From positions 1 through 23,640 of the forward strand of contig NWUY0300031316.1 of assembly GCA_004151065.3 (NCBI GenBank): a stretch of DNA of 23,640 bases, given 5' to 3'. The position numbers and the translations under genes are program-made. Shown here piece after piece: positions 11,111 to 21,110 of the stretch. The notes beneath the pieces are model-generated. The model ran no database searches and was not told where the DNA came from. It worked only from the letters and a program-made list of their open reading frames with translations. How positions within the stretch are numbered: position 1 is the first letter of the stretch; each line of letters starts with the position of its first letter. This stretch comes from Larix sibirica. Taxonomy: Eukaryota; Streptophyta; Pinopsida; Pinales; Pinaceae.

Positions 11111-11153
11111 GTCAAGGTTTGGTGCAAGGCCAAGGAATGGACCCATGAAATGA

Positions 11154-11529
11154 GGTCATGGTGAATACATGTTGAATATGGGTGTCTACTTATAAATTAG
11201 TAATATATTGATCATTATTACAAAAACAAGAAAATCAACCAAAATAAGAACAAATTTCACATTAAAACCAAATTTAACTTGACACATGATACTTGGAATT
11301 GGGGTGCTCTATATGTTTGAGGTGGAGATAGTTGCTCACTATCCTTAGTTGCAACCAGTAAAAATGCAACAATGCATACTTAACAACATTAAAAAATTTA
11401 TCTTCATCATTTCCTAGCTTTTTATAATTATTTACATCAAGCTAACTATTTGTAATGCTTTTAAATATTTCATAGGACTAGATTGGTGTAAAGCTTGAAT
11501 TTGTCAAACTGTCTATTTTATAATTTTGT
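11154..11529. other. Unassigned stretch upstream of the hAT relic
   Basis: AT-rich with dense stops. If the relic were complete, its N-terminal part would lie here, but I cannot recognise it. No terminal inverted repeat was identified by eye. Confidence 0.4.
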
Positions 11530-12387
11530 AGACATTTATCAATATCACCACATAAATATTGCATAATCATATTTAATGGGTGGACTGATGAAAGGAATAA
11601 AACAATAATTTCTTTGTTTCTTGTCCCAATGGCATGATGTTCCTTAAATTTGCAGATGTGTTTTCCCATGTTAAGAGTGTCTCATTGTTGTGTGACCTAG
11701 TTGAGTCAATTGTGTTGAAGTTGGGAATGAAGAAAGTTGTCAATGCTTTTAAGATTTTAACTATCCATTAAAAAATAGGTTGTTGATGGACAAATCCTCC
11801 ACCATTTTCTATATCCCCTCGACAGCTTATTGGTTGCACTTTATTCTACATGACATTGAAAATTTTTAATGGGTTAAATATGTTTTGGGGTGACTAAATT
11901 CTATCAAAAAATACATATACATGCATACATGGATCACCAACTTAATGAGGAAATACATTGAAAATAAGTAGTTTGTTTACCTTATCATAATCATATTTGC
12001 AACAAATGTCATATCATTCTTGTCCATTTGTACCCAAAAGTTGCATCTTAAGAGAATGTTTATAATCGATATGTGGCCACAATCAAAATACAAGTTGTGT
12101 CACTTGTATTTAAACATGGAAAGGAGAGGATCCAGTAAGGTGATTTATGTATAAGATCCACACTTAAGGTGCTTTTGTTGGTTGACAGGGTAAAACCACC
12201 AATGGAATATGTACACAAGGCCATGGAAAGGGCTAAGACTAGAATTTGGTCTACTTTGGGAGAAAGGAAGAGAAATATATGTCTTTATAAGAAATAATTG
12301 ATTCCAAATGACATCCAATAGACAAAGAGGGCATCTAATATAAATTATAAAAGCACAAGATTTGAGGTATTATTTGCATTTATTGTT
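11530..12387 (+). pseudogene. hAT-superfamily transposase relic (DUF659-type core), runs into the assembly gap
   Basis: hAT transposases cut and paste DNA transposons in the nucleus; the plant DUF659 group carries the N-terminal half of the catalytic core. Reading + with frame changes gives a collinear match to this family as I know it. FNGWTDERNKTIISLFLV lies at ~11568-11630. After a frameshift near 11634, MMFLKFADVFSHVKSVSLL follows, then CDLVESIVLKLGMKKVV at ~11690-11745, where the family has its VxxVVTDNA segment. After another shift at the A-run near 11772, RLLMDKSSTIFYIPSTAYW stands where the family has the W-T-P-C-A-A-H-C block, so the Cys and His there are lost. Then come IKKYIYMHTWITNLMRKY, TQKLHLKRMFIIDMW and, in a further frame, VDRVKPPMEYVHKAMERAK at ~12185-12235. 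At least five stops and three frameshifts make it non-functional. The BED zinc finger is not seen upstream; the C-terminal dimerisation domain would lie in or beyond the gap. Confidence 0.85.
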
Positions 12388-13038
12388 NNNNNNNNNNNNN
12401 NNNNNNNNNNNNNNNNNNNNNNNNNNNNNNNNNNNNNNNNNNNNNNNNNNNNNNNNNNNNNNNNNNNNNNNNNNNNNNNNNNNNNNNNNNNNNNNNNNNN
12501 NNNNNNNNNNNNNNNNNNNNNNNNNNNNNNNNNNNNNNNNNNNNNNNNNNNNNNNNNNNNNNNNNNNNNNNNNNNNNNNNNNNNNNNNNNNNNNNNNNNN
12601 NNNNNNNNNNNNNNNNNNNNNNNNNNNNNNNNNNNNNNNNNNNNNNNNNNNNNNNNNNNNNNNNNNNNNNNNNNNNNNNNNNNNNNNNNNNNNNNNNNNN
12701 NNNNNNNNNNNNNNNNNNNNNNNNNNNNNNNNNNNNNNNNNNNNNNNNNNNNNNNNNNNNNNNNNNNNNNNNNNNNNNNNNNNNNNNNNNNNNNNNNNNN
12801 NNNNNNNNNNNNNNNNNNNNNNNNNNNNNNNNNNNNNNNNNNNNNNNNNNNNNNNNNNNNNNNNNNNNNNNNNNNNNNNNNNNNNNNNNNNNNNNNNNNN
12901 NNNNNNNNNNNNNNNNNNNNNNNNNNNNNNNNNNNNNNNNNNNNNNNNNNNNNNNNNNNNNNNNNNNNNNNNNNNNNNNNNNNNNNNNNNNNNNNNNNNN
13001 NNNNNNNNNNNNNNNNNNNNNNNNNNNNNNNNNNNNNN
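12388..13038. other. Assembly gap (651 N)
   Basis: Unsequenced positions only. Long open frames that span it on either strand are artefacts of the Ns. Confidence 0.99.
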
Positions 13039-14042
13039 CCTTCATGTTGAGCGTTTTCGACTCTCCAGCACACACACAAGACAAAAACCATTAACATAGA
13101 CACATTGGGTGGAAAAATATAAAGTCATCTAAATACCTAAGTGTGAGGAACCCCGAATGAACAGGCTACAACGACCATTGTATCAAGTCTAGTAGTTGAG
13201 GTGACTTGCTCCATGGATCTAGGGGTGTCATCTCTAAATAGATGCACAGGAAAAAAATCCAATTACAAATACTTTAAAGTTATGTCTACCAAATATTTTC
13301 CAAATACAACATTAAACACGTAAAAAATGAAAATATAATTCTTTTTTCATACTAACCTCATCCAAGAAATTGTCTTGTATAGGATACACTATCGGGCCAT
13401 GACAAGTATGTCTGCAGTGCAAGCATCAATGAGGAACAATTGGTCCACAACCGAAAAATTCAACCAACTTATATGAAGACTTGACACCAAGCGGTCTGAA
13501 ATCATTAGAGGATGTCCCTTGATGAGAAGCTACTACAAATGTGATGTACTAGACCAAAGTGTGTGTCAAGGATGATATTGTAGTACTAGTAGCTAAAATC
13601 ATGTATCCAAGCTGAGGTGGATGTGGGGACAGGGAGTGTCGAGAATGCACCTAAGAGCAAGCGACCCTCTAAATAGGTTATGTCTAATAGTTTCTCAATC
13701 ATGAGCCGAGACAAGACCAACCCCTTGGAATTCACCAATGACAAATTAAATGGCATTGAGACCAATAATGAACTCAACCCATAATTTATGAAGAATACAA
13801 GGGAACCTCCCTATTATTGTAGGGATATTTATCAAATACCATAAACCATTGATCCATCAAGTTGTCTTTCCATGGTTGCAATGTGCACCAATTCATACAA
13901 AGACGCCTCTCTCTTGAACTAGGGGGTTGGTTGGTTCTAGGGTCAATAAACAACTAAACAATGGATTCTTTAGTTATATTCAAATTTTAACCTCTTGTTT
14001 ACTGATTGAACTTGAGTAAAACTCTCTCCTCCTATCCTTATA
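13039..14042. other. Unassigned interval right of the gap
   Basis: Less AT-rich than its surroundings in places. It contains a 63-codon minus-strand open frame (13586-13777) with a Ser/Leu-rich translation that I do not recognise. It could be eroded retroelement sequence, given the minus-strand gypsy remains that follow, but no domain or LTR boundary was found. The hAT C-terminal domain was not recognised here either. Confidence 0.35.
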
Positions 14043-14255
14043 TTAATATATATCGAATAATTGGCCATAGTTATGGCCAATGGAAGCAACATTGGTGTGA
14101 AGATAAGTTGTCGATAACATGCATGATGGTTCATTTGTGTTCCTTAGTTCCCCAATTAAGTTTCTGAGCTCATGTAAACTTTGATTTATTTGATTGAATG
14201 GATCTTGTGGGGGTTTAGTGTTTTGGCTTGTGTTTGGATTAGGGTTTCCCACCAT
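14043..14255 (-). pseudogene. Possible N-terminal fragment of a gag-like retroelement protein
   Basis: A minus-strand frame whose internal Met codon (14253-14255) starts MVGNPNPNTSQNTKPPQDPF and continues with a QSLHELRNLIGELRNTNE segment that looks helical. Asn/Pro/Gln-rich starts followed by a short helix are common in plant retroelement gag proteins. The sequence just before the Met ends in tttaattgcag, which resembles a 3' splice site. It stops after 71 codons from that Met and no further gag sequence follows. It would not be the gag of the element at 15100-19530, whose gag is accounted for. Weak evidence; it may be chance. Confidence 0.25.
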
Positions 14256-14299
14256 ATTTGTGGAATAAGAACTGCAATTAAATAATAAAAACATATTTT

Positions 14300-15109
14300 A
14301 AAAAATAAATAAAAAACTTATAAAATGTAAAAGTGTGCATGTGTTTCTAAATTGGGAACAAACACGTGTTCTTATTGTATCATATTCATTCAATTTGACA
14401 AACCTTTATTAAGCTTAATAACTTTCTATCTATCTAGTCCTTTCTTTTAGTTTACCTTCCTCTTGGCTAGCACCTAAAGTACCTAGGAGTCTCACATCCA
14501 AAATTCCTTTCTTACTAGAAAGATGAAAATATTAAGCACTTGTTTTGGTTGTATCCTTATACCAACTCACTATGGGATTAGTTGTCAAATTTGTGTGGTT
14601 AACTTCTACCTAGTTTTGTTGTTTAAAAGTCTATTCTCCTTGGTGATAAGCTCCCTTAGGCAATATAATTTTAAACAACATGACACCTTATTAGAATAGA
14701 GATCCTCTTTTTTATATGAAAAAAATTAAAATGGATGTGTTTCTAAAAATGCTCATTGTGAGTAGTTCACCTAGTACGGATGGAGCTATGATATGTACTA
14801 ACTTGTGCTTGCAAACATAGACCTGCAAAGTGGGAAAGTGGAATTTGAGCTACCACATATGAAATTGTTGATGGAGTTTTGGGGTTTGACCATGTGCATA
14901 ATGATTTGGGTTCCCTTGGAGGTACAGTCTTCTTCTATCTCAACTCGTTCACATTGATCCAACCACAGGCCACACTAAAGCCATGATCATTGTAGTTGCA
15001 CACCTCCCCCTCCATAAGAGAATGACAATTTCCCTACAATTGACATGGTTATATCAACGAAGAAGCATCCTAAACAACATGTAGAATATGGATGGGACAC
15101 GACTCTACT
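14300..15109. other. Unassigned interval where integrase would be expected
   Basis: This lies just downstream (on the minus strand) of the gypsy RNase H domain, where an integrase normally follows. I translated much of it and found neither the HHCC zinc motif nor the D,D35E core. The frames are full of stops, so either the integrase was deleted or decay is beyond recognition by eye. Confidence 0.45.
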
Positions 15110-15545
15110 TACTTATTGATGACTTCGTCCATGTAGAGGATACAAACTCTAGATCAAATTAGTGTAAAATAACAATCCATGTTGCATTAGATGAGGGCCT
15201 GTAACCACAACTGTCTATGGAAGAAGGATATAGTGTTGAGTCCTTTGTACCACATGAACTGTCGCCAATACCAACTACTAAACATGTGAATATTTCAATT
15301 TTGTAGCGATGAGTCCCTTGCTAAGGTAATAGACCATGTGCTCCTAGTGTAATCCATGTTCCTAAACAAAATCCATAGTGATGGTTGATTCATATGTAGC
15401 GAGATATAAAATTAAGTCCCTATTGTAGTGCGGAAGACTTAGCAATGGGGTCGACATGAGATTCTTTTTTAATGCTTCGAAGAATCATTGTGCCTGGTCA
15501 TCCCATATAAATGGTACTCCTTTCCCTAAAAGGTGTATGAAATAT
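15110..15545 (-). pseudogene. Ty3/gypsy RNase H domain, broken
   Basis: RNase H degrades the RNA strand of the RNA-DNA hybrid during reverse transcription. On the minus strand, KGVPFIWDDQAQ (about 15525-15490), then EALKKNLMSTPLLSLPHYNR (to about 15420), lead into the domain. MVYYLSKGLIATKLKYSHV follows at about 15337-15283, and DLEFVSS at about 15157-15137. The order and spacing match plant gypsy RNase H domains that follow RT. A stop interrupts the frame right after the DDQAQ motif, two consecutive stops replace the residues after KYSHV, and frames change at least twice. Non-functional. Confidence 0.87.
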
Positions 15546-15649
15546 TATTCTATCTCAACGTAATTAGCAAGAAACCATCACAGTAAATTTGTCTTTGGGG
15601 GGTTATATGCTCAAGGATTCCAAAGGATTTGAAGTTTATGAATTGTATG

Positions 15650-16330
15650 TAGGGGAGGAAACTTTAGTATTGCCTAAACCTCAAAAGGATCCACCATGAT
15701 CCCATACTTGGACACGATAAACCCTAGCAATCTCCAGGACATGACACAAAATATGTATTTATGCATATTTATTTAGATGATTTTTTTAATGCTTGCATCT
15801 TTCGAACACAACGAGGGTGAGTTGGATATTCATCCTATCTATTGGACCGAGTATCTAAATCATCCAAATAAGCCTCTACGATGTTTTATGTCATGAAAAG
15901 CATAGGAAATGGCCTATTGAAACATGGATCCAACAATTTGAAGAGCAAATGGCAGGCATCTTTCAGTAAGTTAATGTGCCCAAAGTATAGAGAAAATTCA
16001 TGTTGTTTTGATCCTCTTTGCAAATTTGAATTTGATTATACCAAAAAAAATGCATCCATGAAAGAGAAGATTTCATTTCCAGCACACTAATCAATTATTT
16101 GTTCGATGAATGGAGTAGGATAGCTGTATTTTGGACAAGCTTTATTCAAAACATGAAAATCAATACAAATGTGGATGTTTCCCTACTCTTTAAAAACATG
16201 AATAGTTTTGGAAACCTATTCTCTCAAAAGAACCAGATAAATGAATCCCACTTTGATAAGCTTCTCTACTTTTTCCTTTATAGCAATTTCCTTCCTTAGA
16301 TAAACAGGTCGTAGCTTTTATCAAACAAGC
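15650..16330 (-). pseudogene. Ty3/gypsy reverse transcriptase domain with intact YLDD motif, broken frame
   Basis: Reverse transcriptase copies the element RNA into DNA in cytoplasmic particles. On the minus strand LRPVYLRKEIAIKEKVEKLI opens the domain (from about 16316). SFMDAFFWYNQIQI at about 16065-16025 carries the first catalytic Asp (codon 16054-16056). A remnant of the PFGL-type motif follows. EAYLDDLDTRSNR holds the YLDD active site, codons at 15859-15870, still intact. RLLGFIVSKYGIMVDPFEV at about 15730-15675 is the usual connection to RNase H. The GY of the FSGYNQI motif has become WY, the conserved segment between the first two blocks is unreadable, and several stops and frame changes occur. 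Clearly a pseudogene, though its family is certain. Confidence 0.92.
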
Positions 16331-16399
16331 TTAGCATTATTGTCTTGATTTGATTGAAAATCTTGTGATCAATGCCCAACATCTCTTCATAATTTCAAG

Positions 16400-17290
16400 C
16401 AAAGGAATCGTGATTTTTTTTAATATGAGATGAATAAATTTGGACTTCCTCAAGTGAACAATCAAGTACAATCATTATATGTGCAATGGTGTCAAGATTC
16501 TGAGAGACGATAATTAACATAGTCTTCGGTATCTTAGCCATATTCCCTTCCACATACACATCTTGTGCAGGGATAGGAATTTGATATCAATCAAAATCTC
16601 CACAAGTGATGAAAAATTTCATTCCAACCTCCATCTTGTCCAGTTTTAGGAGAAAATATGAGAAATGATGCATGTCCTCCTATGGTCCTTCTGAACTAGT
16701 CATTACCGCCCAGATAGCTTCATTCGTAGGTCAGACCATGTCCAATAAGACATTGGAACTAAGGGGTTGGAAAGCCAAAATGGGTGATGAAAAATTATCA
16801 TACTCCTCCCAAGGGTGGAGTTCTTGATCAATGTCTATATAAACCTCTTGAATAGTTTGATAAGTGACTTCGGTGACAAACAATGGCATTTTTGACCCTA
16901 TATATTCATTCTCTGAATCAAAAGTCGAAGGATCTGAAAAGATCCATGGATATCCAAAAAAAGGACAAAATGAAAGGAGTTAAGTGCGAGGGCATAGGGA
17001 TTGCTCCAAAATAATATGTTTGGAGTGGAGTTGATAAATTAATAGCAACAAGAAAAATCATATATACAGATAAAATCGACGGAGGGAAGTGAAAGGCATC
17101 CATAAGGGATGAGATCTTGAACATCCCAATGCCAACGCTCTCAAACGCCAAGTTTGGAATCCCTTGCAAATGAAATGTTTGCCCCATATATCGTGTTAGG
17201 ATTAGGCATGCAATAGGTCAACTAATCGATGGTTACTATCTTCCCCTAGTGAAAGCATTTCATCACCGTATATATAGAAGACATCACAAC
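16400..17290 (-). pseudogene. Ty3/gypsy protease-to-RT linker region, broken
   Basis: On the minus strand this gives VEVIDAPL, stop, YNLMLGCSYMYEMMVVMSSIY across 17355-17258, which matches the end of the aspartic protease domain (a YNLLLGR-like motif) in plant gypsy elements. After it comes GKIVTID, stop, LTY. The long connecting region includes EVTYQTIQEVYIDIDQELHP (about 16885-16825) and then YEEMLGIDHKIFNQIKT at about 16390-16345, just ahead of RT. Order and wording fit the family. The protease active-site Asp motif (DNG or DSG type) was not found. The 89-codon open frame at 16918-17187 is a shifted frame through this region. Confidence 0.75.
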
Positions 17291-18121
17291 CATCATTTCG
17301 TACATATAACTACATCCCAACATAAGGTTATATTAAAGAGGAGCATCTATGACCTCCACTTATATTGAAATGGGTTCCCCTCCTAAGTCGACCATGAGGG
17401 CAAAGTTAATTCCGTGAGGTTTAAAAAACAATCATCAAATCATTTTCACAATGTGGCCAAAGGAACGAGCTCTAGAGAATCTAAGGCACTCTCACATGAA
17501 AAATACATGACACAAGTCGAAGTGCCTTTGTCCACCAAACACGTTTAAACATTTTTGCCACATGTAACTACCTGAATCTAAAACATGATGTGGTGAGAAA
17601 GCATGGCTCATCACTCGACCTAAGAAAGGTGAGGATTTCTTATTTTTACTAAGTCAATATCAAAGTTAATATAATTTGAGCATCTGAGGTATCCATCGCA
17701 ACCATCATTTTATACATATAACTACATCCCAACATAAGTTTATATTAAAGAGGAGTGTCTATGACTTCCACTTCTATTGAAATGGGTTCCCCTCCTAGGT
17801 CGACCATGAGGGCAGGGTTAATTCAGGGTTAATTCCGTGAGGTTTAAAAAACAATCATAAAATCATTTTCACAATGTGGCCAAAGGAACGAGCTATGGAG
17901 AATCTAAGGCACTCTCATATGAAAAAGACATGACACAAGTCGAAGTGCCTTTGTCCTCCAAACACGTGTAAATATTTTTTCCGCATGTAAATACCTGAAT
18001 CCAAAACATGATGTGGTGAGAAAGCATGGCTCATCACTCGACCTAAGGAAGGTGAGGATGTCTTCTTTTTACTATGTCAATATCAAAGGTAATATAATTC
18101 GAGCATCTGAGGTATCCATCC
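17287..18121. repeat. Tandem duplication, ~412-bp unit, two copies
   Basis: Copy one is 17287-17698 and copy two 17699-18121. They are collinear; I counted about 29 substitutions by hand, about 93% identity. Copy two also has an 11-bp direct duplication (ggttaattcag) near 17818-17838. The unit covers the protease/linker part of the minus-strand gypsy element. The stop codon in PL*YNL is present in both copies, whereas the stop in ISI*VEV is present only in copy one; copy two has a Glu codon there. No sign of an inserted element at the junction. Confidence 0.95.
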
Positions 18122-18720
18122 CACCAATAGGACTTATCAATGCATTTCATTGTAGGGGGTATCTCTGAGGACTTGAAATGCTAACATGGTGGACAAAGCC
18201 TGAGCTAAATCCTACACAATACTATAGTTTTGGGAAACTTGAGGATTAGGATTATGTGCATCCCTTCTAAAAAATCCCTCTTGAGGGCAAGGTATCACAT
18301 CAATGATTGGCTTCTCTATATGCAAAGGGCCCTTTAATTATGACATGGATGTATATTTATCGAATGGTCTAGACTAGGGGGGATTGTAAATACGGGGTTT
18401 AGTTTGGACATTAATTTCCCTATCACACATTAAAACTGAAGTGTCTGATGGATTTTCCTCTAGTTGAGGGGCGTCCTAATAGCCTCTTTATAGAGGTGTA
18501 AGGTTATATGAAACTATTTGTTGTTGTTGTGGAGGAAAGGGATTAGTCGACGTCGTGGGTTGTTTCTACTGAGATTCAGTTGTGCTATATAACATTGGAC
18601 CTCCTCCATTTTAGGGAATTATGAGTGGTCTCCTTGAAAAATTTTGCAAGGTTATCGCTTTCCCAAATGCAATGTGGGGAAGAATGTGAAAGCTGGATCA
18701 ACCAAACAACCCTTAGCATT
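18122..18720 (-). pseudogene. Ty3/gypsy gag-to-protease linker, Pro/Gln-rich, broken
   Basis: On the minus strand the stretch STTESQ, stop, KQPTTSTNPFPPQQQQ lies at about 18590-18520. It is followed by QTKPRIYNPP and, at about 18300-18235, by GFFRRDAHNPNPQVSQNYSI, then LAQALSTMLAFQVL. Low-complexity Pro/Gln-rich linkers between gag and protease are usual in this group. Immediately upstream (about 18720-18680) a Cys-poor stretch, YCFNAKGCLVDPAF, may be the ruined CCHC zinc knuckle. Several stops interrupt it. Confidence 0.7.
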
Positions 18721-19530
18721 AAAACAATAAAAATGGAAAGCTCAATTTATGTTTATACTTCTTTCCTCCAACAACATTATTAGTGTCATTACTATTAGTC
18801 GTGTTCCCTTTCCCTAAATTGTGATTTTTATGTTTCCCTTTGGGTTTCTAGGTGCCCTTTGCATTCATATATTAAACTACATGGACCTCAAAGGTTTGGA
18901 TTGGGATCGAGGCAGGTTGGGTTTATTAGGCTACCATAGGTAGATTTGTATAAATGGGCATATGTACCATGTGATTTTCCACCTAATTAACTATAGTGTT
19001 CCCAATAGACACACTTCCAACATGTTGTCTTGCCGTAGGTTTGATAGGAACGATATTGGATTGGAGAGCATTAGGAATAATTTCATACAACATTATACAT
19101 TGAGAGTAAACCAAATCCAATTGTTGAGATTCCAAAATCACTTGCTTCTTAGTGAGAAATCCTAGAAATGTTACATTTTTGGCAATGCTAGTTCAAAAAT
19201 ATTTCACAAATCAATAATCCATCAAACAATAAGAGATTTCAGCTTTGATCATCCAACATCTTTTCCTTCACTTGTGAATATGATTTGAGAAATGAGTGGA
19301 AGTTTTTTCTCGTAATGATGTCAGCAACTCTATTCCCATCTCATAATGAAATGGAAACTGAAAATGTGTTAAGAAGGTGACCACCAAGGATGATACATTA
19401 CTATGGATAGCACATGGGAGATCCATGCACCACTTAGCAACAACCCTTGTAAGGGTTCACTGGAAAAAAATTATCTAACATGGAAAAAGATAATTGACTT
19501 TCATTTCCTAGGGATACAAATGAGATGTGA
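18721..19530 (-). pseudogene. Ty3/gypsy gag capsid domain (retrotrans_gag type), broken
   Basis: Gag forms the particle in which the element RNA is reverse-transcribed. On the minus strand, TLTRVVAKWCMDLP (about 19460-19420) is followed by THFQFPFHYEMGIELLTSLR and EKTSTHFSNHIHK, stop, R (to about 19270). LLICEIF lies farther on, and VILESQQLDLVYSQCIMLYE ends the domain at about 19150-19090. The W, the F-x-x-HF-Q block, and the LxSLxQ and IHxWR blocks match the plant retrotransposon gag capsid fold. The tail continues through VGSVSIGNTIVN and KPKGNIKITI. Stops and frameshifts are present. A 67-codon + strand open frame at 18962-19165 is a shadow. Confidence 0.85.
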
Positions 19531-20499
19531 CGTAAAAGAAGAAGATATGTACCTTATTCTCGATGTTTGTCCTTGATGTTTATGAGAAACTATACCTACC
19601 TTAACCTCAACACCAAGATCCTTTTGTTATTCTACACACAATTAAGCACAAAAACCTTCATGTTGCTCCAATTTGGCAATTTAAATCAAATTAAAACATA
19701 AATTTCTTAATAAACCCTAACTACTTTTAGGTCAAGTAAACCCTACTCAATTCTATGAAGATGGCATATAACATTAAATCACAAATAACATGGATTGGGG
19801 GGCCTATTTATATGGGGAAACATATATATTTATATATAAATTTGGATGTGACAACAAACATGATTATACTTGAGTCTCCCATGGCACCTTCATAATATGA
19901 GAATGGGTTCCTCTAGTCTTGAACTCTGATCAAACTAAAACAAGAAACAAGTCTACCTCTTACTTCGGAAAGGAAATTGTGTGTTGATTTAAATTTGACA
20001 TAATAGGAGACAAAGTATCATAGAAAAAGGGGATTTTTCACTTGATAAGACATATTGGGTCCAACGGATACACGATCGATCATCTTTTTACTAGCATAAG
20101 GTTATGGTGTTCCAACATGGAAACATTATTTATATGCGAAGAAGGTGGTTTCAATTATTTGGGGATGGATATATGAGGCTTACAGGTGTACGACCTCCAT
20201 AAAATTTGCTTGAGGCTCATGCATTTCATGCACATTTTCTTCTTTTGTGCCATTTTGTTTGCACTCGTGGATTGCTAATTGACAACTAGCAAGTGCCATC
20301 CTAGTTGTATGGAAGTAAGGTATGAGCACAAGGAAAAGTAAAAAAATATGCCAGTGATCTAAAATCCAAAATATTGGGGATTGCAAATGGCCAATATGAC
20401 TTATGAGATCATAGGTGACCAAATATAAGTATAACACCTTGTGTGTCTCAATGAAGACCACAACACAGGTGTTTGCAAAATCCCAGGTGTCTGCAAATT
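19531..20499. other. Unassigned interval between two gypsy fragments
   Basis: The start of the gag gene or the 5' LTR of the first element could lie here, but no TG...CA ends or primer-binding site were found. The minus open frame at 20180-20611 has retroelement meaning only in its first ~30 codons (assigned to the next feature); the rest is unrecognised. AT-rich short palindromic words occur at about 19828-19852. Confidence 0.4.
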
Positions 20500-21110
20500 G
20501 ACGATTACTAACTCTTGGTTGGTCATCCAACAATCCCTCCTTGCATACAAAATTACCCAACAGGATGCCAAATGGGGTACATAAGACACAATTTTGAATA
20601 TTAAAAAACAACTATATTTGTCGACACCTATCCAACATTAACTTGAGATTTGAAACGTGATCCTTTAACAAACCACGAATTATCCAATCGTTTAGGTATA
20701 GCTCTAAAAAACTATGAATATATTCCCTCAATGCAGCAATTACCACCTTGGAAAAGAAAATAAACACATTCTTCAATCCAAAGGGAAATATGTTGTAGGA
20801 ATATGACCCCCATTCCATATCAAATGTGGTTTTATTCTTATCTTCCTTAGTTATTCATATATGGTTATAGCCCAAAAACGAATATGTAAAAGATTAAAAT
20901 AGTATGCCTCATTCCCTATAACCTTCTCCAAATTTTTATCACTAAATGGGGTTAGAAAGGGGTCATGTACACAAGCCTCATTGAGTCTACGGAACTCAAC
21001 ACACACACATGGATTCCACCTATTTTCTTGTCACATATCAAGATTACATTGATCCAATTGGAACCCTCAACTTGAAAAATAGACCAGGCATCTATCATTT
21101 TTCTCTATTT
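20500..21110 (-). pseudogene. Second Ty3/gypsy reverse transcriptase fragment, active site changed to YLND
   Basis: Minus-strand reading starts with IDAWSIFQVEGSNWINVI (about 21105-21050). After a frameshift near 21000, EFRRLNEACVHDPFLTPFSD and KNLEKVIGNEAY follow. After a stop, TKEDKNKTTFDMEWGSYSYN continues into PFGLKNVF, a Ty3/gypsy RT hallmark. ELYLNDW is the active-site block, codons 20687-20698: the first Asp of YxDD has become Asn, a change that would abolish catalysis. KDHVSNLKLMLDRCRQI follows, then in another frame CVLCTPFGILLGNFVCKEGL (about 20590-20530). The similarity ends there. Wording differs clearly from the RT at 15650-16330, so this is another element, truncated before RNase H. 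The open frame 20612-20818 is one piece of it. Confidence 0.9.

Larger units (their letters stand above)
15110..19530 (-). mobile_element. Decayed Ty3/gypsy LTR retrotransposon, internal region gag-to-RNase H
   Basis: Read on the minus strand, the parts occur in the canonical Ty3/gypsy order: gag, protease-side linker, reverse transcriptase, RNase H. They span about 4.4 kb and are all broken by stops and frameshifts. No LTR, primer-binding site or target-site duplication could be identified, so true ends are unknown. A recognisable integrase is missing. The RT and RNase H wording resembles the large group of plant non-chromoviral gypsy elements, but lineage cannot be fixed by eye. A ~412-bp tandem duplication at 17287-18121 sits inside it. 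Host effect: none expected beyond being a dead insertion. Confidence 0.9.

Noticed and set aside
10722-11153. Gly-rich open frames as a glycine-rich protein gene
   Set aside because: They come from a G-rich degenerate repeat and appear on both strands.
12345-13103. Three long open frames across the N run, both strands
   Set aside because: They consist almost entirely of unknown residues from the assembly gap; no coding evidence.
13586-13777. 63-codon minus-strand frame as a gene
   Set aside because: No similarity recognised, short, and lies among decayed sequence; kept only as part of the unassigned interval.
13039-14300. 3' LTR of the gypsy element
   Set aside because: Position would fit, but I could find neither a TG...CA pair nor a polypurine tract nor a matching copy at the other side of the element.
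20180-20611. 143-codon minus-strand frame as an independent protein
   Set aside because: Only its first ~30 codons make sense, as the continuation of the gypsy RT; the rest has no family resemblance.
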